64,000 nt of DNA from CAZXCK01 sp964639225 (lineage in GTDB: Bacteria > Chloroflexota > Anaerolineae > Aggregatilineales > Phototrophicaceae): the NCBI GenBank assembly GCA_964639225.1, contig CAZXCK010000001.1:67576-131575 (forward strand). Reading direction: 5' to 3'. The position numbers were made by a program, and so were the translations under genes. Below are positions 26,159 to 35,019 of the stretch, one piece after another (position 1 is the first letter of the stretch; every line of letters begins with the position of its first letter). The notes under the pieces were generated by a model, which ran no database searches, was not told the DNA's origin, and was given only the letters and a program-made list of their open reading frames with translations.

Positions 26159-27154
26159 TCAGCGGCGGAAGTGCGGAATGACCGCCCGACCGACAATCGC
26201 CAGCGCCGCCATTGGGTCCGGTCCCAGTGGCGGCCCCAGGCTGATATGCTCGGCCCCCAGCGCCTGCAGACCTTCCAGCCGTTCGATGAGGTCGTGCGCA
26301 TTGCCAGCGATGCCGATGCGCATCATGGGCGGCGTCACCAGCGAGCGCGCCCTGGCTGCGTCGTTGTCAACCATAACCGCCTGCTCAATAGGCGCAAAGT
26401 CCTCGCGCGTCACACCAAGCTGCTGCCAGATCAACGGGCTGAGGGCGTGCCCGTAGTACGCGATCTTGTCCTTGAGCGCGTCCTCGGCAGCGGCCCGGTC
26501 ATCATCAATCGATGCCCAGACACACGCCGCTACATCGACATCATGCAGGGCACGCCCGGAACGTTCAGCGCCTTCCTGGATGTAAGGCATCACATTCTGG
26601 TAGTGTTCCGGCGGAAACAACAGCGGCAGCCCACCGTCCGCATACTCGCCGATGGCTCGCAGCATATTGGGACTCATCGCGCCGATGTAAATCGGCACGC
26701 GACGCAGCGGCTTAAATCGTAGGTATGCCTCGCCCGTCCACTGCATAAACTGTCCCTCAAAGCTCACGCGCTCGCCATTCATCAGCCGGTTGATGACCCG
26801 CACCGTCTCGACGACGGCGGTCAGTGGTTTGTGAGGTGTAATGCCCACCCACTTCAGAAACTCACCCGCGCCCGACGCCAGCCCCAGATTAAAGCGCCCA
26901 CCGGAGACTTCGTCCAGCGTGGCCGCCATCATCGCCATCTCCGCCGGGTGCAGCGTATACGGATTGACGATGCACGTCCCGATTTCAATGCGTTCAGTCG
27001 CACCCGCCACCGCCGTCAGGATCACCGGCGCGCTGCGCAGAAACAGGTCATCACTCACCCAGAACTGGTCAAACCCGGCAGCCTCTGCCGCCTGTGCCAG
27101 CCGAACATACGCCCCCACCGGCAGATCATTGTTCAAACGCAGGCTGAATTTCAC
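26159..27154 (-). CDS. LLM-class (luciferase-like) oxidoreductase
   Basis: A 331-residue TIM-barrel flavin- or F420-dependent protein, distantly related to the gene at 25289. Key segments are FDQFWVSDDLFLRSAPVILTA, IEIGTCIVNPYTLHPAEMAM, LDEVSGGRFNLGLASGAGEFL and VPIYIGAMSPNMLRAIGEYADGGL, close to methylene-tetrahydromethanopterin reductase-like members. The start is GTG at 27154 with GAGGGA upstream. Substrate is unknown. Confidence 0.85.
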   Translation of the reverse strand: MKFSLRLNNDLPVGAYVRLAQAAEAAGFDQFWVSDDLFLRSAPVILTAVAGATERIEIGTCIVNPYTLHPAEMAMMAATLDEVSGGRFNLGLASGAGEFLKWVGITPHKPLTAVVETVRVINRLMNGERVSFEGQFMQWTGEAYLRFKPLRRVPIYIGAMSPNMLRAIGEYADGGLPLLFPPEHYQNVMPYIQEGAERSGRALHDVDVAACVWASIDDDRAAAEDALKDKIAYYGHALSPLIWQQLGVTREDFAPIEQAVMVDNDAARARSLVTPPMMRIGIAGNAHDLIERLEGLQALGAEHISLGPPLGPDPMAALAIVGRAVIPHFRR

Positions 27155-27304
27155 AATCTATTCCCTCAATAGCGCCACCATCGACCACAAACGCGCCAGA
27201 CTATACCACTACCTTAACAACCTGTCAGCCAGTCATGAGCGTTGTTGCATGTTCATCACCATATCTGGTAGATTTGTGCTGGTTGGGTGAGAGATTGTGT
27301 CGTA

Positions 27305-27937
27305 ATGATCTGGATATTCCTGTTAGCGTTCCTGATTGTTGTCGGTATTATGTCGTTCAACGGTCAGCGCCAGGTTCCCTGGGCCAGGAAACTGCGCCGC
27401 ATTAATGCGGGCGTAGCACGCCGCGCCGAATGGATGGCTCCGGAATCCACTGTTGACGCTGTGCGCGCCGACTATCTGCGCGCTATCCACTGGCTGCCGG
27501 AGAGCACGCTGCACTCCTGGTCCGAACAATGGACATCCGCCCCGGATTACCTATCCGGCTCGTTTCTCAAACGTTACCAGGAAATCCTCAAACACCACCG
27601 CACCGGCTATCCGCCACGCTATATCGGCGTGCTCCAATGTGCCCATCACATACAGGTGCGCCACTTCTCCGATGACGGCGAACGCTGTCTGGTAATCGAT
27701 CATCAGTCCCAACAGCGCATGATGACCTGCGACTACTGGACGCAAGTGCCGGTCAACAGCCAGAATCTCGACGATACCACCGTCGTTTACGAAATGCTGT
27801 ATGATCGGCAGTCCGCGCGCTGGAAAATCGACCGTTATGTTCAGCAATTGCCCGCAGGCTGGACGGTCACCGGTCCGCCAGTCCGACGCCTGCGGTTGTT
27901 TTCTGGCCTGCCGCCAGTTACTGGCCGCGATCAGTAG
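27305..27937 (+). CDS. Membrane-anchored protein of unknown function
   Basis: About 210 residues with one N-terminal membrane helix (MIWIFLLAFLIVVGIMSF) and a basic, Trp-rich soluble part. I recognise no family. Segments such as ADYLRAIHWLP, a conserved-looking YQEILKHHRT and a beta-rich C-terminal half (IQVRHFSDDGERCLVIDHQ, TTVVYEMLYDRQSARWKIDRYVQ) look like an NTF2/SnoaL-type domain, but that is only an impression. An in-frame GTG at 27287 is an alternative start. obgE follows 123 bases downstream. Confidence 0.65.
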   Translation: MIWIFLLAFLIVVGIMSFNGQRQVPWARKLRRINAGVARRAEWMAPESTVDAVRADYLRAIHWLPESTLHSWSEQWTSAPDYLSGSFLKRYQEILKHHRTGYPPRYIGVLQCAHHIQVRHFSDDGERCLVIDHQSQQRMMTCDYWTQVPVNSQNLDDTTVVYEMLYDRQSARWKIDRYVQQLPAGWTVTGPPVRRLRLFSGLPPVTGRDQ

Positions 27938-28060
27938 CCGGTTTTAGCCTATTAACCTGTGGCGCGTCGTGTACAATTGCCTTCAGTTTCAAACACAACA
28001 CGCAGCATGAGCGGCACACGGACACATGATCCGTCCGGGGCCAGTTGGGCAAACAGAACG

Positions 28061-29329
28061 ATGGCATTTGACGAAGCAAAGATCTACGTGCGCAGTGGCG
28101 ACGGCGGCGACGGATTGGTGGCGTTTCGCCGCGAAAAATACGTTCCGCGTGGCGGTCCCGCCGGCGGCGATGGCGGCAGCGGCGGTGATGTGGTTTTTCG
28201 CGTCAATCCGCGCCTGAGCACGCTGACATTCTTCCAGCGCAAAACGCACTTCAAGGCTAACCCCGGCAAACCCGGCGGCAGTTCCAACAAAACCGGAGCC
28301 AGCGGCAAAGCCCTGGTCATTGACGTGCCACCCGGCACCGTCGTCATGGACGCCGAAACCGATGCCGTCCTGGCCGACCTTGTCGAGCCAGAACGCAAGT
28401 TCGTCATCGTGAAAGGCGGACGCGGCGGGCGTGGTAATGCTCGTTTCGCCACCGCCTCAAACCAGGCTCCACGCGTCGCCGAGAAAGGCGAACCCGGCCA
28501 GGAACGCTGGCTCAGACTTGAACTGAAGCTCATCGCCGATGTCGGCCTGGTCGGCGTCCCTAACGCCGGCAAAAGTACGCTGCTGTCGGTCATCAGCAAC
28601 GCCCGCCCCAAAATCGCGGACTATCCCTTTACCACGCTGGAACCCAACCTCGGCGTTGTGTCTTACGACGACCAGGAAATGGTCGTAGCCGATATTCCCG
28701 GCCTTATTGAGGGCGCACATATGGGCGTCGGCCTGGGCCACAGTTTCCTGCGCCATATCCAGCGGACGCGCGTGCTGGTTCATCTGCTGGACGGAGCCAG
28801 CGAGGATGTCATCGCCGACTTCAGCCAGATCAACACCGAACTGGCCCTGTACGACGAACGCCTGCAGGACCGGCCACAGATTGTCGTCTATAACAAGCTG
28901 GACCTGCCCGACGCTCAGGAGCGCTGGCCACAGGTTAAAGCGGCGCTGAAACGGCGCGGTGTGGACGCTGTCGCCATCTCTGCGGCCACCCAGCAGGGCA
29001 CCCAGGAACTGGTACAGGCCATGTTTGAACAGGTGCAGGCGCTGCCCGAAGCCTCACGCGCCGAAGCGGTGGCCGCGCTACCCATCTACGAGCTAGAACC
29101 AGACGACATGGAATTCAAGATCATCCGCCTGTCTGACAGCGGCTTCCGCGTGACTGGCAAGCGCATCGAGCGTGCTGCCAGCATGACTTACTGGGAATAT
29201 GAGGAGGCGGTCATTCGCTTTCAGAACATCCTGGAGACGCTGGGCATCTCGAAAGCGCTCGAAGAGGCCGGCGTTCAGGTGGGCGACACTGTATACATCG
29301 GCGACCACGAACTAGAATGGTCAGAATAA
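28061..29329 (+). CDS. obgE: GTPase Obg/CgtA
   Basis: Essential GTPase acting in late 50S subunit assembly and stress control. The N-terminal glycine-rich Obg fold (MAFDEAKIYVRSGDGGDG to about residue 158) precedes the G domain with G1 GVPNAGKSTLL, G3 DIPGLIEGAH and G4 YNKLDLP, and an OCT domain closes the protein (about 345-420; FRVTGKRIERAASMTYWE). The start at 28061 gives the standard N-terminus and 422 residues; an upstream in-frame codon at 27959 would add 34 residues without family support. Its Shine-Dalgarno sequence is weak. nadD follows 40 bases later. Confidence 0.96.
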   Translation: MAFDEAKIYVRSGDGGDGLVAFRREKYVPRGGPAGGDGGSGGDVVFRVNPRLSTLTFFQRKTHFKANPGKPGGSSNKTGASGKALVIDVPPGTVVMDAETDAVLADLVEPERKFVIVKGGRGGRGNARFATASNQAPRVAEKGEPGQERWLRLELKLIADVGLVGVPNAGKSTLLSVISNARPKIADYPFTTLEPNLGVVSYDDQEMVVADIPGLIEGAHMGVGLGHSFLRHIQRTRVLVHLLDGASEDVIADFSQINTELALYDERLQDRPQIVVYNKLDLPDAQERWPQVKAALKRRGVDAVAISAATQQGTQELVQAMFEQVQALPEASRAEAVAALPIYELEPDDMEFKIIRLSDSGFRVTGKRIERAASMTYWEYEEAVIRFQNILETLGISKALEEAGVQVGDTVYIGDHELEWSE

Positions 29330-29369
29330 TCGGCGAATTAACCGGCCTGAAGGTCGAAACGAGGTCTAC

Positions 29370-30005
29370 ATGACGCGACTCGGTATCCTGGGGGGGACTT
29401 TCGATCCCCCACATTATGCCCATCTGATCCTGGCACAACACGCGCTGGAAGAGCTGAGTCTGTCGCGGGTTCTTTTCGTACCCGCCGGCGTGCCGCCGCA
29501 TAAGACGATCACCCGTACGCCAGTTAAAGATCGCGTGGCGATGCTGCAACTGGCCATTGAAGACAATCCCGACTTTGCCCTGTCGCGCGTCGAGATCGAC
29601 CGGCCTGGTCCACACTACACCATCGATACAGTGCGCATCATTCAAGCCCAGAATCCCGATGCCGAGCTGTTCTTCATCATGGGCGGCGACACCTATCGCG
29701 ATCTGGTCAACTGGGACCGCCCGCAGGAGATGTTCGCCACCTGCAAGCTGGCGGTCGCTGTCATGAGGCGGCCCGGCTTCGGCAGCCCGGACCTGCGCCT
29801 GGACATGCATCACGATACGATACCGGGCCTGGAGAAGCACGCGCTGCTGCTGTCGTCGCCGTTGGTCGAATTTTCGTCCACCGACATCGTCGATCGACTG
29901 CTGGCACGGCGCAGCGTCCGTTATATGATTCCCGATCCGGTCCTCGACTACATCGCTGTGCACGGCCTGTACGGTCGGGAAAGAGCGTCGTCTGATGCTC
30001 GTTGA
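29370..30005 (+). CDS. nadD: Nicotinate-nucleotide adenylyltransferase
   Basis: Transfers AMP from ATP to nicotinate mononucleotide in NAD synthesis. The nucleotidyltransferase signature GGTFDPPHYAHL is at the N-terminus and the second, SSTDIVDRLLARRSVRYMIPDPV, near the C-terminus. At 211 residues the length is normal. GAGG precedes the ATG. The obgE-nadD order is common in bacteria, often followed by rsfS and yqeK, which are not seen here. Confidence 0.94.
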   Translation: MTRLGILGGTFDPPHYAHLILAQHALEELSLSRVLFVPAGVPPHKTITRTPVKDRVAMLQLAIEDNPDFALSRVEIDRPGPHYTIDTVRIIQAQNPDAELFFIMGGDTYRDLVNWDRPQEMFATCKLAVAVMRRPGFGSPDLRLDMHHDTIPGLEKHALLLSSPLVEFSSTDIVDRLLARRSVRYMIPDPVLDYIAVHGLYGRERASSDAR

Positions 30006-30059
30006 CACCATCCGTCAAGAGCGAATGACAGAGTTGAACCTATATCTGGAGTCTGATCG

Positions 30060-31823
30060 ATGAGAAAGCTTCTGATTGCAGGCAGCCTGCTGCTGCTACT
30101 GGGTCTGGCGAATCCGGCAGTCTGGTCCCGGCAGTCGGCACAGGTCGAGCCTGCCCCTACGCTCGTTCCGCCGACACCTATCCCCCGCCAGGACACCGGC
30201 GAACTGGACATCCTGCCATCTGAGTCAGCCGTCGCCCGCATCCGGGAAAGCGAACAGGTCAACGTCGGCATACTGTTTAACGCGCCCCCCTTCGCTGAAC
30301 TCAACGTTCGTGGCGAACTGATCGGTTACGACGCCGACATTGCCCGCAGCATGGCCGAAATGTGGGGGGTAGAGGTCAACTTTATACAAATGACCCGCAG
30401 CGCCAGCGCTCAGGCTAAAATGCTGCGCAGCGGCGAAGCCGATATGCTCATCGGCGCTCAGGTCAACCGCCGTGAAAATCACGCCCTTATGGAATACACC
30501 CAGACCTATTTCCTGGGCCAGCAGTCGATGATGGTCCGCGCCGACGACGAGGCTGCCAGCCCGGATGATCTCAACGGACGCACCATTGGCGTCGTCATCG
30601 CCAGCCCGTCAGAAGAGGCGGCCCGTGACTGGGTCACGCGTAACAATCTGAACATCAACATCCAGACTTTCATGACACTGGACCGCGCCCATGCCGCGCT
30701 TGAAAACAATCAGGTCGCTGGCGTCGTCGATAGTGATTATCGTTTACAGCGTGTTTCTCAGTTAAGACCTGAGCTTATCCGTATCCTCGAACAACCCATC
30801 CAGCTTGAGCCGTTCGCTATTGCTGTGCTGCGCCAGGATGTTGGCATGCGCGAACTGGTTAACCGTTCGCTGCAATTCCTCACGGTCAGCGGTCAAATGG
30901 AAGATATTCACCAGTCCTATTTCCCTGGCGCAATATACGATTACACCCTGTTGTGGGCCAATCTGGGCGATGAAGCCCCTGACCCAGCTCAGTTTGAATC
31001 CGATCTCCCCTTCCCGGAGATGTATATCGTCCCCCGCCTCCAGGGTGGACAGCCGGTGCGCGTAACCGGCCTGAACGGCGTTATGGCGGACTCTGACGCG
31101 CCAGAGAGTGAACGCCGTCTCGACGTGTTTCACCGCGAATTGATACAGGAAATGGCTTCGCGCTGGGGCGTCGAAGCGGAGTTCGTGCCCGGCAGCCCCG
31201 ATCAGGCAGTCGAACTGATCGCCAGCGGTCAGGCCGATATCGCTCTGGGCCTGACACCCGACTGGAACGCGGCGGATCGAATCGACTACAGCGGTTACTA
31301 TCTGCTGCACGGTGAGCGGCTGATGGTCCGCATGAATGACGACATCAGAGGATTCTCTGACCTGGGCGGTGGCAGGACAGTGCTCACCCCCAATAACGAG
31401 CCAACCGCTGCCAGCCGCGCCGTCGTCATCGCCGAGTCAGTTAACGCCCGCATCGAGATCGAACAGGTGCCGGAAAACTCGCTGGGCTTTGCGATGCTTG
31501 CGGACGAGGACACCGAAGTTGGGGCCGCCTTTGGCGACAGCCTGCGGCTGATTCCGCATGTTCAGTCCAACGCAGACCTGCTGCGGCTGACCCGCACCGA
31601 CGACGACAGCGATGCACGCTGGTACAGCAAATCGGTGATGGCGTTAGGTGTACCTCGTAACGACATCGACTTCCGCCTGCTGGTTGAATATACACTGCAG
31701 GAACTCATCCGCGATGGCACGCTGGAGCGTCTACTGCAACCGCTGGTCATTCCTGGCGAACAACCAGTACTGGAGATATGGCCCGGTTCGGCTAACTACC
31801 TGGGTTTCACGCTGGCCCGCTGA
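30060..31823 (+). CDS. Secreted protein with two tandem family 3 solute-binding domains
   Basis: A signal peptide (MRKLLIAGSLLLLLGLANPAVW) and a Pro-rich linker precede two SBP_bac_3-type modules, about residues 57-290 and 325-585. Module 1 has NVGILFNAPPFAELNVRGELIGYDADIARSMAEMW and IGAQVNRRENHALMEYTQTYF; module 2 has VFHRELIQEMASRWGVEAEFV and ADIALGLTPDWNAADRIDYSGYYL. Each normally binds a polar amino acid or similar ligand. Usually one such protein delivers to an ABC permease, but no permease or ATPase lies beside this gene. No lipobox or other membrane anchor is apparent. It might act as a secreted sensor module. Confidence 0.82.
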   Translation: MRKLLIAGSLLLLLGLANPAVWSRQSAQVEPAPTLVPPTPIPRQDTGELDILPSESAVARIRESEQVNVGILFNAPPFAELNVRGELIGYDADIARSMAEMWGVEVNFIQMTRSASAQAKMLRSGEADMLIGAQVNRRENHALMEYTQTYFLGQQSMMVRADDEAASPDDLNGRTIGVVIASPSEEAARDWVTRNNLNINIQTFMTLDRAHAALENNQVAGVVDSDYRLQRVSQLRPELIRILEQPIQLEPFAIAVLRQDVGMRELVNRSLQFLTVSGQMEDIHQSYFPGAIYDYTLLWANLGDEAPDPAQFESDLPFPEMYIVPRLQGGQPVRVTGLNGVMADSDAPESERRLDVFHRELIQEMASRWGVEAEFVPGSPDQAVELIASGQADIALGLTPDWNAADRIDYSGYYLLHGERLMVRMNDDIRGFSDLGGGRTVLTPNNEPTAASRAVVIAESVNARIEIEQVPENSLGFAMLADEDTEVGAAFGDSLRLIPHVQSNADLLRLTRTDDDSDARWYSKSVMALGVPRNDIDFRLLVEYTLQELIRDGTLERLLQPLVIPGEQPVLEIWPGSANYLGFTLAR

Positions 31824-31851
31824 TCACATTCCACCCCCGCAATAACTCCAA

Positions 31852-31885
31852 CAGACAGACGAGCCACAGCCGACTCGTCTGTCTG
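31852..31885. other. Hairpin without a U-tract
   Basis: A perfect 12-bp stem (CAGACAGACGAG and complement) with a 10-base loop lies just after the double solute-binding gene. It probably stabilises or ends that mRNA, but lacks the T-run of a normal intrinsic terminator. Confidence 0.7.
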
Positions 31886-32001
31886 CATAATATCCAGATG
31901 TGAGTTTACTAAGTCCAACGCCAGATCGTTTTACGCTCATGCTGCTTTATCTTATAATCGAAATAGATTGTGAAGAACGTAACAAAACGGAGATGTACCG
32001 T

Positions 32002-32502
32002 ATGCAGCGACTCAACGAACTGTTCCTCAAAGTTGATATCCCGCTCACAAACTGGATGGCGCGTCATGGCGTGATGATTATGCGCATCTCGCTGGGTGTG
32101 GTGTTCCTGTGGTTTGGTGTGTTGAAGTTCTTCCCGGACCTCAGCCCGGCTGAAGAGCTGGCCGCGCGCACCATCGAAACAATGACCTTTGGCATCGTGC
32201 AGGAAAACGTCTCGCTGCCGATTCTGGCTGGCTGGGAGACGCTCATCGGTCTGGGCCTGATCAGCGGCAAATTCATGCGCGTCACACTGTTTCTGCTGTT
32301 CACGCAGATGATTGGCACGGTGATGCCTGTCTTCCTGTTCCCGGATGAGGTGTTCACGCGCATTCCTTACGCCCCCACCCTGGAAGGCCAGTACATCATC
32401 AAAAATCTGGTGCTGGTCAGCGCCGGTCTGGTCATCGGCGCGACCGTGCGCGGTGGCGGCGTCATCGCCGATCCTGGCATCGTCAAGCGCGCCGAACAGT
32501 AG
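32002..32502 (+). CDS. DoxX-like membrane protein
   Basis: A 166-residue protein with four hydrophobic segments and the DoxX-like pattern RISLGVVFLWFGVLKFFPD, LAGWETLIGLGLISGKFMRVTLFLLFTQMIGTVMPVFLFP. It sits in the inner membrane. DoxX relatives have been linked to quinone or thiosulfate metabolism in some organisms, but the function of this subgroup is unknown. The start at 32002 has GGAG nine bases upstream; other in-frame starts (31900, 31993) lie further up. Confidence 0.75.
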   Translation: MQRLNELFLKVDIPLTNWMARHGVMIMRISLGVVFLWFGVLKFFPDLSPAEELAARTIETMTFGIVQENVSLPILAGWETLIGLGLISGKFMRVTLFLLFTQMIGTVMPVFLFPDEVFTRIPYAPTLEGQYIIKNLVLVSAGLVIGATVRGGGVIADPGIVKRAEQ

Positions 32503-32624
32503 CGCCTCCCCACGTCCGCATCGACACCATCCCGCGTTTCTGGCATGGATTAGTGCTTCGCAGTGCGTACTTTTGCGGTATGCTTGATGGTCATCTGTCT
32601 CAGAGTTTGTGAGAGGTATTGAGA

Positions 32625-33059
32625 ATGAATCTGAAATCGCGAAACACCTGGTTGGTGGTCGCCGCCTTGGTTCTGGTTGCGGGGCTGGCGGCGGCGATTG
32701 TCGTACTATCTGGCAGCAGAGACGACGACACGACCGCCAGCGTCACGCCTGGCATCATCTCACCGGCAACGTATGTCAGTGAGTTTGTAGACGCCGACCG
32801 CGACCATTTTCTGCTTGATGTGCGCACACCAGAAGAGTTCGAGGCCGGGCACATCGCCGGCGCGGTGAACATCCCCGTGCAGGTTCTGGACCAGTATCTC
32901 TCCAGCGTGCCCCAGGATCGTGATGTCGTGCTCTACTGCCGAACCGGCAATCGCAGCCAGGCGGCGATGGAAATCCTCAACCAGGCGGGCTACGATAACG
33001 TCTATGACATCGAAGGCGGTACGGTCGCCTGGGCTGCGCAGAATCGCCCGCTCGAATAG
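32625..33059 (+). CDS. Membrane-anchored rhodanese-like protein
   Basis: A 144-residue protein with an N-terminal membrane anchor (about residues 9-28) and one rhodanese domain. DVRTPEEFEAGHIAGAVNIP and the active-site loop YCRTGNRSQ are intact, with Cys in the expected catalytic position. The catalytic domain would face outside the cell. Rhodaneses transfer sulfane sulfur; the partner is unknown. The ATG at 32625 has GAGAGG eight bases upstream. Confidence 0.88.
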   Translation: MNLKSRNTWLVVAALVLVAGLAAAIVVLSGSRDDDTTASVTPGIISPATYVSEFVDADRDHFLLDVRTPEEFEAGHIAGAVNIPVQVLDQYLSSVPQDRDVVLYCRTGNRSQAAMEILNQAGYDNVYDIEGGTVAWAAQNRPLE

Positions 33060-33084
33060 CGCACCGGCTGTTAACACGCTGGCC

Positions 33085-33120
33085 AGGAGGCTGACCCTGA
33101 AGATCAGCCTTCAGCCTCCT
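33085..33120. terminator. Hairpin between convergent genes
   Basis: A 10-bp stem (AGGAGGCTGA and complement) spans the end of the ABC-F gene and the intergenic gap after the rhodanese gene. Neither side has a clear T-run, so its role in termination is only probable. Confidence 0.45.
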
Positions 33121-34756
33121 GTTCCACCGCGCAGAGTTCCACTTCCACGTGACCATCCGCAACCATCCATGTCGTATCAGCAAATCGGTCGATGAAGTAG
33201 CGATCATGCGCCACAGCCAGCACCGTACCGGCGAAATTCACCAGCGCCTGCTCGAACTTATCCCGCGACTCCAGGTCAAGATGGTTAAGTGGCTCATCCA
33301 GCACCAGCAGGTTGCTACCCCGTGCGACCAACCGTGCCAGCATCAATCGGGTACGTTCGCCGTAACTCAGGTCACCCACAGGTCGCAGCGAATCGTCACC
33401 AGCAAACAGGAAGAAGTGCAGAAACGATCGCGCCTCGGTTTCCGTCAGCCGTGCCTCACGCTGGATCGTCTGGAGTGGTGTCGCCAGTGGATCGAGGATA
33501 TCCTGCTCCTGTGCCAGATAGCCGATGCGCACGCTGGCGGCCACCTGCACCGAACCATTCAACGGACCAAGCTGCCCGATGACGGTCCGCAGCAGCGTTG
33601 TCTTGCCGTGCCCGTTAGGACCGGTAATGGCAATATGCTCACCCCGTCCAACACGCAGATCAAGCCCGGTTAACAGCGGCCTGGACGCATCGTAGCCCAC
33701 ACTAACCGCATCCAGACGCACCGCATCGCCGCGAATGTGCCCCACATCACCGAATTCCATTTTCACCTGCCAGGTCTGGCCGGGCTTCTCTACCCGCTCA
33801 TCGGACTCCAGATACCGTTCCAGGCGCTTCTCTTTCGCCTTCGCTTTTCTGGCGACCTTCTTAGCGTAACGACGCTGGCGGTCATTGTTGGTCGCGTTCT
33901 CTTTGCGAACCGCGCGCGCCATCGTGCGCTGGGCATCGTAACGCAGACGCTCGATCTCCGCTTGCTGATCGCTCCACTGCGCCCACTGTTTGTCTCGTTC
34001 TGATTGCAGCGTGTGCATATAGCTGGTGTAGTTCCCAGCATGGACACTTGCCGTATGCGTCTCCATGTTTAGCGCCACAATACGGTCAATCACCCGGTCC
34101 AGAAAAGCGCGATCGTGGGAGACAACCAGCACACCACCAGTGAAATTATGCAGCCAGGCTTCCAGCCATTCGAGGGCCGCCAGGTCCAGATGGTTGGTCG
34201 GTTCGTCGAGCACCAGCAGATGCGGTTGCCGGATGCTGATAGCGGCCAGCGCCAGCCGCGTTTTCTGCCCACCAGACAAAACCTCAACCGGTGTTTCCGG
34301 CGCTACATCGGCCAGCCCCATCGAGACCAGCGCCAGCCGCATATCGCCCGGCCCGGCCAGGCTGCTCAGTTCCATCAGACGTTCCAGCGCGGAATCATAA
34401 GCGGCAAGCAGTTCAGCATCTGCCATGCTGGCCATCATCCCGGCCAGTCGCTCGACTTCCGCCTCGGCCTGTCTGAGGGCCGCACTGTGCGGCAGCAGCA
34501 CCGACTCCACCGTGCCGGCTTCGGGCACACTGCCCTGAGACAGATACCCAATCCGCACATCAGGCGGGCTGAACTGCACACCGCCAGTATCAGCGTTGAT
34601 CTCGCGCATGATGATCCGCAGCAGCGTCGATTTACCGCTGCCATTTGGGCCGATCAGCCCCACCCGTTCACCGGCATTCACCACAAAGCTGATATCTCTC
34701 AGGATGTAATCTTCGGCGCCTGGAAACCGTTTACTGACATTCGATACCACTAACAT
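33104..34756 (-). CDS. ABC-F family ATPase
   Basis: A 550-residue protein with two ABC domains and no membrane segments. Domain 1 has Walker A GPNGSGKST, signature LSGGQKTR and Walker B LVLDEPTNHLD; domain 2 has GPNGHGKTT, LSYGERTR and LVLDEPLNHLD. The linker between them (about residues 240-330) is long, charged and rich in Arg/Lys/Glu, as in ABC-F proteins that enter the ribosomal E site. Such proteins act in translation control or protect the ribosome from antibiotics bound near the exit tunnel. The start at 34756 was chosen because the motif LVVSNVSKRFPG then lies at the N-terminus. The attenuator leader at 34802-35048 favours an antibiotic-responsive member. Confidence 0.93.
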   Translation of the reverse strand: MLVVSNVSKRFPGAEDYILRDISFVVNAGERVGLIGPNGSGKSTLLRIIMREINADTGGVQFSPPDVRIGYLSQGSVPEAGTVESVLLPHSAALRQAEAEVERLAGMMASMADAELLAAYDSALERLMELSSLAGPGDMRLALVSMGLADVAPETPVEVLSGGQKTRLALAAISIRQPHLLVLDEPTNHLDLAALEWLEAWLHNFTGGVLVVSHDRAFLDRVIDRIVALNMETHTASVHAGNYTSYMHTLQSERDKQWAQWSDQQAEIERLRYDAQRTMARAVRKENATNNDRQRRYAKKVARKAKAKEKRLERYLESDERVEKPGQTWQVKMEFGDVGHIRGDAVRLDAVSVGYDASRPLLTGLDLRVGRGEHIAITGPNGHGKTTLLRTVIGQLGPLNGSVQVAASVRIGYLAQEQDILDPLATPLQTIQREARLTETEARSFLHFFLFAGDDSLRPVGDLSYGERTRLMLARLVARGSNLLVLDEPLNHLDLESRDKFEQALVNFAGTVLAVAHDRYFIDRFADTTWMVADGHVEVELCAVEQEAEG

Positions 34757-34801
34757 GATCTGCTGCCTTTCCGCTGGCTGACCGCCTGAATCATGAGAAT
34801 C

Positions 34802-34831
34802 AAAAACGCCGCACAGGAACCCTGTACGGCG
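34802..34831 (-). terminator. Attenuator terminator upstream of the ABC-F gene
   Basis: Read on the minus strand: an 11-bp stem (one G-U pair), loop GTT, then TTTTT. It stands about 46 bases ahead of the ABC-F start, inside its transcript, so it must stop most transcription unless something opens it. It is too far from, and on the wrong side of, any other gene to be an ordinary terminator. Confidence 0.85.
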
Positions 34832-34901
34832 CATCATATTCAACACATTTCAGCTACTCGAAGCCGAGACAGGCGAAATCAGTTTGAACACGAAAGCCAA
34901 C

Positions 34902-34920
34902 AAACAGGGTTATCCCGTTT
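34902..34920 (-). promoter_or_regulatory. Anti-antiterminator hairpin after the leader ORF
   Basis: AAACGGG and CCCTGTTT can pair (one bulged U) around a 4-base loop, starting five bases after the leader ORF stop. The same CCCTGT is also complementary to the terminator's 5' arm, so the two pairings exclude each other. A ribosome halted at the end of the leader ORF would cover the first arm. Confidence 0.6.
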
Positions 34921-34925
34921 TGTTT

Positions 34926-34952
34926 CTAGTGGCTGTCCGTGTTCCAGATCAT
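34926..34952 (-). CDS. Leader peptide of the ABC-F gene (MIWNTDSH)
   Basis: An 8-codon ORF with ATG start and TAG stop in the leader of the ABC-F gene. AAGGAA (34958-34963) lies five bases upstream, a good ribosome-binding site. Short leader peptides of this kind sense drug-stalled ribosomes in front of several ABC-F resistance genes, such as msr(D) and vmlR. Whether it is translated is not shown by sequence alone. Confidence 0.6.
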   Translation of the reverse strand: MIWNTDSH

Positions 34953-35019
34953 CCGATTTCCTTACACTTCAATGACGAAGTCCGGGGAAGTTGATTGACC
35001 AACTCGCCGAGACAACGAC

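Noticed and set aside
33085..33120. Reading the hairpin at the rhodanese/ABC-F junction as a strong terminator
   Set aside because: It has no T-run on either side, so it was listed with low confidence only.
34757..34846. An in-frame 30-residue N-terminal extension of the ABC-F protein
   Set aside because: It would start inside or ahead of the attenuator terminator, has no Shine-Dalgarno sequence and lies outside the conserved ABC domain; the start at 34756 gives the usual N-terminus.
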